Origin: Archangium lipolyticum
Lineage (GTDB): Bacteria > Myxococcota > Myxococcia > Myxococcales > Myxococcaceae
NCBI RefSeq assembly: GCF_024623785.1
Contig: NZ_JANKBZ010000036.1
Coordinates: forward strand, 1 to 64,000
Length of the DNA stretch: 64,000 nt
Reading direction: 5' to 3'
In this document: in pieces, positions 42,631-51,746 of the stretch
How positions within the stretch are numbered: the first letter of the stretch is position 1
Layout of the letters: every line of letters starts with the position of its first letter
Notes under the pieces: model-generated
The model's input: the letters and a program-made list of their open reading frames with translations, nothing else
Databases searched by the model: none
Told to the model about the DNA's origin: nothing
Position numbers and translations under genes: made by a program

Positions 42631-44277
42631 ATGACTCTCCGAACCACGAAACAGCTTCCGTCGATCCGCTCCACCGCGCTTCCGGCCGCTGCCCGTCTGA
42701 AGCAGGCGGCCACCGCCCAGACCGCCCCGGCCCGTCCTCAGCGCCCCGCGTCGCGCGACACGTTCGAGCTGAAGACTCCCAAGAAGGCAGGCCCCCAGCT
42801 CCAGCTGTCGGGCACCCACCTGAATGCCGCCGCGTCGCTCCAACTCAAGACGGCGGCGACGGTGGCCCACGCCAATCCCCTCCTCACCCAGGCCCGGCTG
42901 GCCGCACTGGGTGGCAAGGGCATCCTCGGAACCCTCGGTCTGCCCGGGACCCGGTTCAACTCGCTCGATGGCGCGCCCACCGCGCGCCGCGGAGACGCGC
43001 AGACCGCCGCCGAGCTGTACAGGCAGCAGGCCCTGGAAGCCTCCAACGCCGGCGGGGCCTACGGCGCCGACGAGGTCTACGCGGCACTGGGTCCCGACTC
43101 GCCGCTCACCCAGGCACAGAAGGATGAGTACATCGCGCTCCTGGCGACCGAGCACCCCGAACTGCTCACGCAGAGCGCCGAGCTGCCCTACACCGATGGC
43201 GCCACGGTGGTCTATGGACCCGAGACCCAGAAGCTGATCGCCGATGCCATCGCGCACGCGCACGAGGCCGGCGTCCTCTCCGACGCCGAGCTGCGCGAGA
43301 CCGCCTCCACCTTCGAGAACCCCACGGAGTTCGCGCTGCTGCTCGCCCTCGGCGACGACACGGGCGAGGTGGGCGGGCCGCTCGACGTCGTCGGCCAGTA
43401 CTACCAGCAGCAGGCGGGGCGTACCGACGACCCCGAGGCCGCGTCCCGCTACCGTGTCGCCACCGCCCTGGCCTTCACGTCCTCCGAGGCGCTGATCGCC
43501 GAGCGGCTCCCCACCGAGGAGGCGCGCGTCAAGGCCTTCTCGACGGTCGCGCTCCAGATCGACGAGCAGTTCCAGGGAGGCATCTACCCCTCGGCGGAGG
43601 CGCTCAACGCCGCGGCCCAGGACCAGTTCGCGGAGAACGCAACGCGCCTGTTCGGCCTGGCGGGTGAGGAGATCGCCAGGAATCTGGCCACCACCACCGA
43701 CAGCCCCTTCAACTCGGAGTCCGCTCCGAGGGGCACGGACATCCTCGCCCAGTTCTTCGCCGGGACGCTCCTGTCTCCCCGTGGCAGCGAGCTGCAGGTG
43801 GACGGGCGGCCCGCCAGCGAGGTGCTCACGCGCGGCTTCGAGGCGGCCTACAACTATCTCTGGAGTCAGGCCGAGAGCCTCCCGCCCGGTTCCGGCAGCC
43901 AGAACGAAGCCTTCCAGAAGGTCGGCGTCTTCCTGGGCGCGGTCGACATCGCCGCCGAGCGGGTGGAGCGGCAGGAGCTCGAGCCCGAGGAGGAGTCGAA
44001 GGCGCTGAAGCTCCTGGCGGACGTCCTGCTGGATGCGGTCAAGCTGCCGCCTGGCGTGGGGCCCATCGCCGAGGCATTGCTGGACCAGGTGCTGAACCCG
44101 GATTCCAACAACACGGTCAACCCCAGCATCGAGAACTTCGCCCAGCAATACATCCAGGCGTATCTCGACAGGGTCAGCGATTACGAGGACCTGCACCCCG
44201 AGACCGAGGCGACCAACAGCGTCGAGAACGGCTACCAGGAGACGCAGATCGAGGACCAGCAGGACTCGGACGGCTGA
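42631..44277 (+). CDS. Uncharacterised 548-residue protein
   Basis: No signal peptide or membrane segment. The first 70 residues are basic, Ala/Thr/Pro-rich and look disordered; the remaining part is helical and acidic (DDTGEVGGPLDVVGQYYQQ, DIAAERVERQELEPEEESK), ending in a strongly acidic tail. An ATG at 42631 is assumed; a GTG at 42610 is an alternative, and a CCCCGTACGGGG palindrome lies between them. Composition resembles large myxobacterial proteins of unknown role. The gene stands alone, with about 130 nt before and 235 nt after it. Confidence 0.6.
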   Translation: MTLRTTKQLPSIRSTALPAAARLKQAATAQTAPARPQRPASRDTFELKTPKKAGPQLQLSGTHLNAAASLQLKTAATVAHANPLLTQARLAALGGKGILGTLGLPGTRFNSLDGAPTARRGDAQTAAELYRQQALEASNAGGAYGADEVYAALGPDSPLTQAQKDEYIALLATEHPELLTQSAELPYTDGATVVYGPETQKLIADAIAHAHEAGVLSDAELRETASTFENPTEFALLLALGDDTGEVGGPLDVVGQYYQQQAGRTDDPEAASRYRVATALAFTSSEALIAERLPTEEARVKAFSTVALQIDEQFQGGIYPSAEALNAAAQDQFAENATRLFGLAGEEIARNLATTTDSPFNSESAPRGTDILAQFFAGTLLSPRGSELQVDGRPASEVLTRGFEAAYNYLWSQAESLPPGSGSQNEAFQKVGVFLGAVDIAAERVERQELEPEEESKALKLLADVLLDAVKLPPGVGPIAEALLDQVLNPDSNNTVNPSIENFAQQYIQAYLDRVSDYEDLHPETEATNSVENGYQETQIEDQQDSDG

Positions 44278-44481
44278 CGCCTGACGGGCCACCGAGCCGC
44301 CGCCTCGCATGTCCAACGGTCGCGGGCTGCGCTCGAGATGCTCGGGCCGGGTATGCGGGTGCTGCGGCGGACACGTGAGGCCCGGCCACCTGGCGCACCT
44401 TTCTCTCCGGCGGGGGCCACCGTCCGGGGCATCGCTTCCTGAAGCGCTCGCACGGGCCGCCTTGCGGTGGCCCCGCCGCGT

Positions 44482-44494
44482 CCCAAGTCTTGGG
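44482..44494. promoter_or_regulatory. Palindrome before the binding-protein/kinase operon
   Basis: CCCAAG-T-CTTGGG, a perfect 6-1-6 palindrome, ends 18 nt upstream of the start codon at 44513, overlapping the expected leader. It is a candidate operator, but too short for much weight. Confidence 0.3.
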
Positions 44495-44512
44495 TGAGGC
44501 GCCTGAGGAATA

Positions 44513-45487
44513 GTGTCCGTGCGAAGCCTCGTCCGGGTGTTCGGTCTGCTGCTTCTTTTCATCATGCCCTCGTGTGCTCGAGAGCAGACGGACCCGCTGC
44601 GCCTCGGCACCTGCCTCTGGCCTGGGAGCGAGCCCCTCTTCCTCGCGCGTGAGCTCGGCTTCACGGACGACCGCTCCGTCCGCATGGTGGAATACGCCAC
44701 CCTGGGTGAGATCAACCGGGCCTTCCGCAATGGGGTCATCGACGCGGCCCTCATGACCCTCGACATGGCGCTCACGCTCCAGCAGCACGGCTTCGAGCCG
44801 CGAGTGGTGCTCGTCCTGGACTACTCGCACGGAGGCGATGCCCTCATGGCGCGGCCAGAGGTGCGGGGGCTCGAGGAGCTCCGGGGGCGGAAGGTGGCGG
44901 TGGAGGATCTGACGACGAGCCCGTATGTGCTCGGCCGGGCGTTGGCGCAGGCGGGGCTCCAGCCCTCGGACGTCCAGATCGTCCGGATACCGGTGGATCA
45001 GCAGGTGCGCGCCTACGAAGCGGGACGTGTGGACGCCGTGGTCACCTTCGAGCCCTTCGTGGACAGGCTGCGGCGCGCGGGGGCACACGAGCTCCTCGAC
45101 AGCAGCGCGTTGCCGGAGGAGATCATCGACGTGCTGGTGGTGCGAGAGGATCGCCTCGAGCGGTACTCCCGTCAGGTGGAGCACCTGCTCCAGGGATGGT
45201 TCCAGAGCCTGGAATATCTGCGGCGCTCCCCGGACGACGCGGTGGCCCGGATGAGCCCACGTCTCGACATGAGCCCCTCGGAGTTCACCACGGCCCTGCG
45301 GGGCCTGCGGCTGCTGTCCCTCGACGAGAACCGCGCCCTGCTGGGAGCCCCCTCTCCCGCGCTCGTCGAATTGGCGCGGCCCCTGCAACGCTTCATGCTG
45401 GCACAGGGGCTGATGCAGGAGCCCATCCAGCCCGAGGAGATGCTGGATGCTCGATTCCTCGAGGAGGTTCGGGAGGACGGGAGATGA
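44513..45487 (+). CDS. NMT1/SsuA-type substrate-binding lipoprotein
   Basis: 324 residues from GTG 44513 (TGAGGAA site). Lipobox LLFIMPSC at about residue 21, then a periplasmic binding protein of the NitT/TauT (NMT1/SsuA) kind: LRLGTCLWPGSEPLFLAREL, VDAVVTFEPFV, PEEIIDVLVVREDRL. Relatives bind aromatic, sulfonate or thiamine-precursor ligands. There is no ABC permease or ATPase here. Instead its stop overlaps the start of a sensor kinase (ATGA), so it probably acts as the ligand-binding part of that sensor. Ligand unknown. Confidence 0.82.
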   Translation: MSVRSLVRVFGLLLLFIMPSCAREQTDPLRLGTCLWPGSEPLFLARELGFTDDRSVRMVEYATLGEINRAFRNGVIDAALMTLDMALTLQQHGFEPRVVLVLDYSHGGDALMARPEVRGLEELRGRKVAVEDLTTSPYVLGRALAQAGLQPSDVQIVRIPVDQQVRAYEAGRVDAVVTFEPFVDRLRRAGAHELLDSSALPEEIIDVLVVREDRLERYSRQVEHLLQGWFQSLEYLRRSPDDAVARMSPRLDMSPSEFTTALRGLRLLSLDENRALLGAPSPALVELARPLQRFMLAQGLMQEPIQPEEMLDARFLEEVREDGR

Positions 45488-48000
45488 GGCGCTCCCGGGA
45501 CCGCCAACCCGGAGACCGTGCGAGGAGAGGCCGGGGTCTGCCCCCCCTGCGCATCACCCTCCCGCTGGTCCTGCTGATCTTCGCGGCGACGTTGGGCCTC
45601 TACGACCTGCGGCAGAGCTCGCGCGTCACCCTCCAGCAGATCGAGGCGTACACCCTCGAGGGGCTCACCCATCGGCTGGGAGAGAAGCAGGCTCACCTGG
45701 AGCTGCTCCTGCGAATGCGGGACCTGGAGCAGACGCAGGGGGAGATCGCCAGCCTGGGGACGGATCCCCATATCCAGACGGCCCTGCTCATCGACGAGAC
45801 CGGCACGGTGGTCGCCTCGACCCGGCGCATCGAGCTGGGCCGGCCGGCCCGAGCCCTCCACCCCGAGCTGTACTCCGGGGATGCGGAGCACCGGATGGAG
45901 ATGGCCCGCCAGCACCTCGCCGCGAGTGTCCGGGTGACCCCCGAGGGTGGAGCCCTGGTGGGCTGCTACCCCGTCCTGGGGCCGCCACACCCGGGGATGC
46001 TCTCCCCCCCGGCGGTCTGGCTCCTGGTCGTCGAGCGGGATCTCACCACCCTCAAGGTGCAGGGACTCCAGCAGGTGCGGCTGGGCGTGATGAAGCGCAG
46101 CCTGATGATCGGCCTGCTCGCGGGGCTGCTCTGGCTCTTCTCCTACTTCGCCCTCACCCGGAGGGTGGACCGGCTGGTCGCCGCCACCCGGAGCATCGCC
46201 ACGCGCGACTGGGAGACGCGCTGCGGGCTCACCGGGCGCGACGAGCTCGCCCAGGTGTGCCAGGCCTTCGACGACATGGCCGATCATCTGCGCACGACCC
46301 AGTCCCAGCTCGAGGAGAGCGAGGCCCACGTCCGGTTGCTGCTCGACTCGACCGCGGAGGGCATCCTCGGAGTGGACCCCGACGGGTGCAGCACCTTCGT
46401 CAACCGCTCCGCCGTCCGGATGCTCGGCTATTCGGATGCGAGCGAGCTGCTGGGCCGCGATGCGCACGGGACATGGCACCACACCCGCGCGGACGGCACG
46501 CCCTACCCCGAGAGCGAGTGCCCCATCCTCCGGGCACTGAAGACCGGCACCCCGTACCACACCACGGAGGATGTCCTCTGGCGCAAGGACGGCACGAGCT
46601 TCCCGGTGGAGCGCTGGTCCCATCCCCTGCGCCTGGACGGCAGTCCGGTCGGCATCGTCTCGACGTTCATCGACATCACCGAGCGCAAGCGCGCCGAGGA
46701 CACCCAGCGCGTCCTCCTCGAGGCCAGCACGCAGCTGGCGGAGCTGCTCGACGAGACGAGCACCCTGGAGCGTGTGGCGCGGCTGGCCGTGCCCCAGCTC
46801 GGCCAGTGGTGCGTCATCGACAGGGTGGACGACGCGGGGCGGATCCACCGCGCGGCCCAGGTGCACCAGGATCCGACCCGGAAGAGGTTGCTGCGCGAGC
46901 TGACGGAGCGCTACCCGCCGGGCTGGAACACGCTCCAGCCCACCGTGCACGTGCTGCGCACCGGCAGGCCGCTGCTCGCGACCGAGGCCACCCGGGCCCT
47001 GTTCCATACCGGCGACGCCGACGCGGAGTACCCGGAAATGCTGCGGCGGATGGGCGCGAGGACCGCCATGGCCCTCCCGCTCTCCGCGCGGGGGCAGACG
47101 CTGGCGGCCATGCTGCTGGTGTCGGACAGACCGGGTTTCGAGTACGGCCCCCATGAGCTGTCACTCGCCGAGGAGCTGGCCCGGCGCGCCTCGGTCGCCA
47201 TGGACAACGCCCGGCTCTACCAGCAGTCCCAGGAAGCGGTGCGCCTGCGCGAGGACTTCCTCTCCGTGGCCTCCCACGAGCTGCACACCCCCCTCACGCC
47301 CCTGCGCCTGCACCTGCAGACGCTCCGGCGCGCGCTGGCCGCCAGCGCCGGCGGAGCGGGTGCCAGCCACCTGATGCCGAAGGTGGACAAGGCGCTCGAA
47401 CAGGTGAAGCGCCTGTCCCAGCTCGTCGATGATCTGCTCGACGTCTCCCGCCTCACCTCCGGCCGGCTCCGCCTGCAATTGGAGGAGGTGGACCTGGTGG
47501 AGCTGACCTGGGATCAGGCCGAGCGTTTCTCCGAGCAGGCCAGCGCCGCCGGCTGCCAGCTGCTCGTCACCATCGAGGGGCCCACCGTGGGTCACTGGGA
47601 CCGGATGCGCCTGGAGCAGGTCCTCACCAACCTCGTCATCAACGCGCTGAAGTACGGCGTGGGCCGGCCGGTGGAGATCCACGTCGCCTCGTCCGGTGGG
47701 AGGGCGCGCTGGAGCATCCGGGACCACGGCATCGGAATCGCCACCAAGGACCTCGGGCGCATCTTCGAGCGTTTCGAGCGGGCGGTCTCCACCCGGCAGT
47801 ACGGCGGACTGGGGCTGGGCCTCTACATCTCGCGCGCCATCGTCCGCTCGCTCGGCGGAGACATCCACGTCGCGAGCCAGCCGGGAGCCGGCTCCGTCTT
47901 CACCGTCGAGCTGCCGCTCGAACCCGCCCGGGACTCGCGAGCACCCGGCGCCCCTCCACCGGAGCTCCACGCGGGGAGCCCTTCCGCGCCTGGACCCTGA
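45484..48000 (+). CDS. Membrane sensor histidine kinase (HAMP-PAS-GAF-HisKA-HATPase)
   Basis: 838 residues. Helices at about 23-42 and 200-220 flank a 160-residue periplasmic sensor region, then HAMP (TRRVDRLVAATRSIATRDW), PAS (about 280-400, DSTAEGILGVDPDG), GAF (about 420-580) and a kinase core with H598 in SVASHELHTPLTPLR, the N box NLVINALKYG, the G1 box RDHGIGIATKD and GGLGLGLYISR. It should autophosphorylate in response to the binding lipoprotein encoded just upstream, with which it is translationally coupled. No response regulator is in sight. Confidence 0.9.
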   Translation: MRRSRDRQPGDRARRGRGLPPLRITLPLVLLIFAATLGLYDLRQSSRVTLQQIEAYTLEGLTHRLGEKQAHLELLLRMRDLEQTQGEIASLGTDPHIQTALLIDETGTVVASTRRIELGRPARALHPELYSGDAEHRMEMARQHLAASVRVTPEGGALVGCYPVLGPPHPGMLSPPAVWLLVVERDLTTLKVQGLQQVRLGVMKRSLMIGLLAGLLWLFSYFALTRRVDRLVAATRSIATRDWETRCGLTGRDELAQVCQAFDDMADHLRTTQSQLEESEAHVRLLLDSTAEGILGVDPDGCSTFVNRSAVRMLGYSDASELLGRDAHGTWHHTRADGTPYPESECPILRALKTGTPYHTTEDVLWRKDGTSFPVERWSHPLRLDGSPVGIVSTFIDITERKRAEDTQRVLLEASTQLAELLDETSTLERVARLAVPQLGQWCVIDRVDDAGRIHRAAQVHQDPTRKRLLRELTERYPPGWNTLQPTVHVLRTGRPLLATEATRALFHTGDADAEYPEMLRRMGARTAMALPLSARGQTLAAMLLVSDRPGFEYGPHELSLAEELARRASVAMDNARLYQQSQEAVRLREDFLSVASHELHTPLTPLRLHLQTLRRALAASAGGAGASHLMPKVDKALEQVKRLSQLVDDLLDVSRLTSGRLRLQLEEVDLVELTWDQAERFSEQASAAGCQLLVTIEGPTVGHWDRMRLEQVLTNLVINALKYGVGRPVEIHVASSGGRARWSIRDHGIGIATKDLGRIFERFERAVSTRQYGGLGLGLYISRAIVRSLGGDIHVASQPGAGSVFTVELPLEPARDSRAPGAPPPELHAGSPSAPGP

Positions 48001-48015
48001 GCGGGTCCGCCCCGT

Positions 48016-50460
48016 TCATCGTTCGACGCCTTCCTCCCGCACTGGGTGGGAGGAGCGGGGCAGGCGCACGGTGAAGGTCGAGCCCTTCCTGGGGCTGCTC
48101 TCCACCTGGATGATACCGCCATGCATCTCGACGATCTGCCGCACGATGTAGAGCCCCAGTCCGAGCCCACCGTAGTGCCGTGAGGACACCGCCCGCTCGA
48201 ACCTTCCGAAGATGAAGGGCAGACGCTCGGGGGCGATACCGATGCCCTGATCCCTCAGCGTGAGCACGGCCGAGCCCTCCTCGAGGGCCACCGTCACCTC
48301 GATGGGTGCCGCCGCGCCATACTTGATGGCGTTGTCGAGAAGGTTCGTCACCACCTGCTCGAGCCGGAAGCGATCCCACCGGCCCACCACGGGGGTGTCG
48401 GCCCGCAGCGAGAGGGGCGTGTGCGTGCGCGCCAGCACGCCCTCGAACTGGGCCACCACGTCGCGGACCACCTCCGAGAGATCCAACTCCTCCAGATCGA
48501 GCTGGATGTGATGGGACTGCAGCCGCGAGACATCCAGGAGGCTGTCGATGAGCAGGGTCAGGCGCCTGCCCTGCCGCTCCACCCCTTCCAGGGAGGCGGC
48601 CACCGTCTTCCACGCGGGCTCCTTGCCACCGCGGGCGAGCCGGAACAGGCGCTGGATGCCCAACCGCAGCGCGGTGATGGGCGTGCGCAACTCGTGCGAG
48701 GCGATGGAGAGGAACTCGTCGCGGGCCAGGATGGCCTCCTGGGATTCCCGGTAGAGCCGGGCGTTGTCCAGCGCGAGCGCTGCGCGCCAGGCCAGATCCC
48801 CGGCCAGCATCACGTCCTCGTCCCGGTATCGCCGCGGATCCCCCGAGGCGAAGGTGAGCGCCCCCATGGTCCGCCCCCGGGCCACCAGGGGCACGCAGAG
48901 CGCCGAGCGCAATCCCAGCTCCCTCACGGACTCCTGGTGCGCCCCCCCATGGTCACACAAGGGCAGCACCCCCTGCTCTCCGTCCGGCGCGGTGAGCACG
49001 AGCGGATGCCGGGAGCGGATGACCTCCGCGATGCCCCCCGGCGCCTCCACGTCCGGCACACAGGCCTCGAGCCGCCGGGCGATGGGCTCCCTCGAGGGCT
49101 CGGCGTGGGCCATGGCCACCCGGACGGCGCGCGAGTCCTCCCCCATCAGGTCCACCGCGCACCACTCGCCCAGGAAGGGCAGTCCCAGCCGGGCCACCGT
49201 CGTCAGCGTGGCATCGTAATCCAGCGAGTCGGCCAACACGCGGCTCGCGGACGACAGGAACTCGGAGCGACGCCGCGCCTCCTCCGCGGCGGCGCGGGCC
49301 TGCTTCTCCTGGTGCAGCAGCCGATCCCGCTCCTGCTCGGCCAGGCGGCGGCGGGTGATGTCGCGTCCAAGGATGACGAGCCCCTTGCGCTGTCCATTGG
49401 GGTGGTACAGGGGGACCTTGGAGACATCCACGATGCGGGAGCCTCCACCCGGCTGGGGAATGATCTCCTCCTGGCGCGTGGGGCCTCCCGTCTCCCACGT
49501 CCGCTGATCGCTGCGGTAGCAGGCGATGAACGCATCCCGGTAGAAGTCGTCGAGCTTGGAGAGCTCGAGGTCCGTCAGGCCCTGGTATGCCGAGCGCGGC
49601 AGGCGGAAGAGCTGGAGTCCCGCGTCGTTCGCCTCGAGCCAGCGGCCCTCGCCATCCTTGAGGTAGATGGCATCCGAGGTCGTCTCCAGGAGCGTGCGCA
49701 GGCGTTCCGCGTTCGTCCGCAGCGCCTCCTCCTCCTGCCGCTGCCCGGTCACGTCGAACGCGAGACCGAGCGTCCCCACGCACCGGCCCTCCTCGTCGAA
49801 GGCCGGCTCGACGCGCACCTCGATGGTGCGGTGGGACCACAGGGTGTCGTAGCGCGCCGGTTCGCCCTGGAGCGCGCGGCCGTGGGCGGAGAGCGCCAGG
49901 GAGGACGCCTCACCCGCTCCGAGCACCTCGTGCAGCAGCCTCCCCTCCAGCTCCAGTCCCGGCCCGGCCAGCTCCGAGCCCGCGGTGGCGATGAAGCGCA
50001 GCTCCCGGTCGGTGAGGTACAGGAAGGCGGGCATCTGGGCGAGCATCCGCCGGAGGACCGACTCGCGCTGCTGGAGCTCCTCCCTGGGCAACAGGAGACC
50101 CCTCATGGGCTGCGTCACTCCCGTCAGCTCCTGGACCTGTCCGGTCCCATCGCGAATCCCCCGGAGCGAGGTCAGGCACCACTGGGGGCTCCCGTCCGCC
50201 GTGACGGGCCGGTGGACGCATCGCCGGGCCCTCCCATCCGCCGCCACGGCGCGCAGCGTCTCCAGCGTGTGCTCCCGGTCCGCGGGATGCACGAGGTCCG
50301 TCAGGAACACGGGGTGGAGGCTGGCCAGTGCCTCCTCGGGTTGCCCTGAGAGCCAACGGGAAACGGGCTCCACGGAGAGGAGGCGTAGGCTCTTCGCGTC
50401 CGCCTTCCAGCAAATGGGGGAAGGTAAGTGGGGCTCGAGGTGTGAATGCCCCCAGTCCAT
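48016..50460 (-). CDS. Soluble multi-PAS/GAF histidine kinase
   Basis: 814 residues from ATG 50460 (weak ribosome site; an earlier in-frame start at 50538 is possible). No membrane helices. Three or four PAS-like domains (about 10-400, for example TTSDAIYLKDGEGRWLEAND) precede a GAF domain (about 405-570) and a kinase core with H589 in SIASHELRTPITALR, LLDNAIKYG, RDQGIGIAPERL and GGLGLGLYIVR. Its GAF-kinase half is a clear relative of the kinase at 45484, and the two genes are convergent with a 15-nt gap. They may be products of an old inverted duplication with different sensor parts. Confidence 0.88.
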   Translation of the reverse strand: MDWGHSHLEPHLPSPICWKADAKSLRLLSVEPVSRWLSGQPEEALASLHPVFLTDLVHPADREHTLETLRAVAADGRARRCVHRPVTADGSPQWCLTSLRGIRDGTGQVQELTGVTQPMRGLLLPREELQQRESVLRRMLAQMPAFLYLTDRELRFIATAGSELAGPGLELEGRLLHEVLGAGEASSLALSAHGRALQGEPARYDTLWSHRTIEVRVEPAFDEEGRCVGTLGLAFDVTGQRQEEEALRTNAERLRTLLETTSDAIYLKDGEGRWLEANDAGLQLFRLPRSAYQGLTDLELSKLDDFYRDAFIACYRSDQRTWETGGPTRQEEIIPQPGGGSRIVDVSKVPLYHPNGQRKGLVILGRDITRRRLAEQERDRLLHQEKQARAAAEEARRRSEFLSSASRVLADSLDYDATLTTVARLGLPFLGEWCAVDLMGEDSRAVRVAMAHAEPSREPIARRLEACVPDVEAPGGIAEVIRSRHPLVLTAPDGEQGVLPLCDHGGAHQESVRELGLRSALCVPLVARGRTMGALTFASGDPRRYRDEDVMLAGDLAWRAALALDNARLYRESQEAILARDEFLSIASHELRTPITALRLGIQRLFRLARGGKEPAWKTVAASLEGVERQGRRLTLLIDSLLDVSRLQSHHIQLDLEELDLSEVVRDVVAQFEGVLARTHTPLSLRADTPVVGRWDRFRLEQVVTNLLDNAIKYGAAAPIEVTVALEEGSAVLTLRDQGIGIAPERLPFIFGRFERAVSSRHYGGLGLGLYIVRQIVEMHGGIIQVESSPRKGSTFTVRLPRSSHPVREEGVER

Positions 50461-50548
50461 CTCTAACGATGAGTGCGCCACCTGTTGAAGATGGCCGCCC
50501 GTCGACGTGGCTCCACCCGACTGCCTGGCAAGCCCCAAGATGTTCTCT

Positions 50549-51178
50549 TCACCCTCGGGGCCAGCCCTCCTCCGCCTCCTCGGAGAGCGCGCGCAGGCCG
50601 CCGAGTGTCAGGGTGGTGAGCCGCTCGAGGTAGTCCGGCGGGGTGGCTTGCCCCGTCACGATGAGACGCCAGTAGAGCAGGGCGCCGAAGAGATCCAGGG
50701 CGAGGTCGATATCGATGTTGGGTGACAGCTCGCCCCGGTCGATGGCCCGGCGCACCAGCTCCTGGGCCCGGGCGCGCCGTCCCTGCTGGATTCCCGTGCG
50801 TACCGCCGAGGCGAGCGCGGGCGTGCGTCGCATCTCCGCGTGCAGGTCCGGCAGGATGCGCGCGATCAGCGGCCGGCGCAGCAGGGCGCGGGTCTGCTCG
50901 AGCAGGGCCACGACGTCGCCGCGCAGCGAGCCCGTGTCCGGGATGTCGACCAGCTCGATGCCCACCTCGGCCAGCAGGTCCGACACCATCTCCAGCTTCG
51001 AGGGCCAGCGCCGGTAGATGGCCGCCTTTCCCACCCCGGCGCGCTTCGCCACCGCCTCGATGCTCAGCGCGGCATACCCCGTCTTCGCCAGCTCTCGGAA
51101 CAGGGCGCGGGTGATGGCGGCGGTGACGTTGGTCTGGAGGACCGCCGCTCCGGCGACCTTCCTCTCCGTTCTTCGCAT
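50549..51178 (-). CDS. TetR family regulator, likely controls the SnoaL/NmrA operon
   Basis: 209 residues if started at ATG 51178, which has AAGGGGAAG at the right distance; 51193 is an alternative. The DNA-binding domain is at about 15-60 (ALFRELAKTGYAALSIEAVAKRAGVGKAAIYRRW). The ligand domain includes LARALDLFGALLYWRLIV-like helices and resembles TetR_C_16-type regulators. It is transcribed away from the SnoaL gene across 125 nt that contain a perfect palindrome, the usual layout for a repressor of its neighbour. Confidence 0.85.
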   Translation of the reverse strand: MRRTERKVAGAAVLQTNVTAAITRALFRELAKTGYAALSIEAVAKRAGVGKAAIYRRWPSKLEMVSDLLAEVGIELVDIPDTGSLRGDVVALLEQTRALLRRPLIARILPDLHAEMRRTPALASAVRTGIQQGRRARAQELVRRAIDRGELSPNIDIDLALDLFGALLYWRLIVTGQATPPDYLERLTTLTLGGLRALSEEAEEGWPRG

Positions 51179-51252
51179 GGGCTTCCCCTTCATGGCCTTC
51201 ACGTTACGACGATACGCTTGCGTTCCATCGCTCATTGTCCTATTTATACGTC

Positions 51253-51286
51253 GGAACGGAGACGTTCCAACGAAACCGTTCCAACG
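51253..51286 (+). promoter_or_regulatory. Palindrome and repeated half-sites between TetR and SnoaL genes
   Basis: GGAACG-GAGA-CGTTCC (51253-51268) is a perfect 6-4-6 palindrome. Its right arm extends to CGTTCCAACG, repeated at 51277-51286, 14 nt later. The cluster lies 18-50 nt before the SnoaL start, between the two divergent genes, and is the obvious candidate operator for the TetR protein. Confidence 0.6.
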
Positions 51287-51303
51287 TAAAGGGGAGAGAT
51301 ACC

Positions 51304-51744
51304 ATGTGGATGAGTCACCAGGAAGACGCGCTCAAGAACCCCCACATCCGGCTGTTCGTGTCGGGATACCGGGCCCTGCTCGACGGGGACTTCGAGGGCT
51401 TCGCGGACATGTGGGCCGAGGACGGCTCGATGGAGTTCCCCTATGCCCCCGAAGGCTTCCCGCAGCGGCTCGACGGCAAGGCGGCCATCCGTGAGCACCT
51501 GCGGAGGTTCCCCGAGATGCTGCGCATCGACCGCTTCAGCGAGCCGGTCTTCCATCCGTCGCAGGACGGGCGGGTGCTCATCGCGGAGTTCTCCTGCGAG
51601 GGGCGCGCCGTGACCACCGGCAAGCCGTACAACCAGAAGTACATCTCGGTGGTCGAGTTCCGGGATGGGCGGATCGTGAAGTACCGGGACTACTGGAACC
51701 CGCTGATCGCGCTGCGGGCCCTGGACATCATCAAGGAGGGCTGA
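51304..51744 (+). CDS. SnoaL-like/NTF2-fold protein
   Basis: 146 residues from ATG 51304 (AGGGGAG site). NTF2-like cone fold pattern: LFVSGYRALLDGDFEGFADMW, MEFPYAPEG, KAAIREHLRRFPEML, YNQKYISVVEFRDGRIVKYRDYWNPL. SnoaL-like proteins act as small isomerases, cyclases or hydrolases, or only bind ligands. The NmrA-like oxidoreductase gene follows after 2 nt, so they form a pair, probably under the divergent TetR. Confidence 0.82.
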   Translation: MWMSHQEDALKNPHIRLFVSGYRALLDGDFEGFADMWAEDGSMEFPYAPEGFPQRLDGKAAIREHLRRFPEMLRIDRFSEPVFHPSQDGRVLIAEFSCEGRAVTTGKPYNQKYISVVEFRDGRIVKYRDYWNPLIALRALDIIKEG

Positions 51745-51746
51745 CC

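Noticed and set aside
42199..44775. Minus-strand frame of 858 codons
   Set aside because: Antisense to the uncharacterised protein, the DUF2165 gene and the binding lipoprotein; no protein signature.
48016..50538. Hybrid kinase with receiver domain
   Set aside because: The protein ends right after the HATPase domain; no receiver with its Asp-Lys pattern is present.
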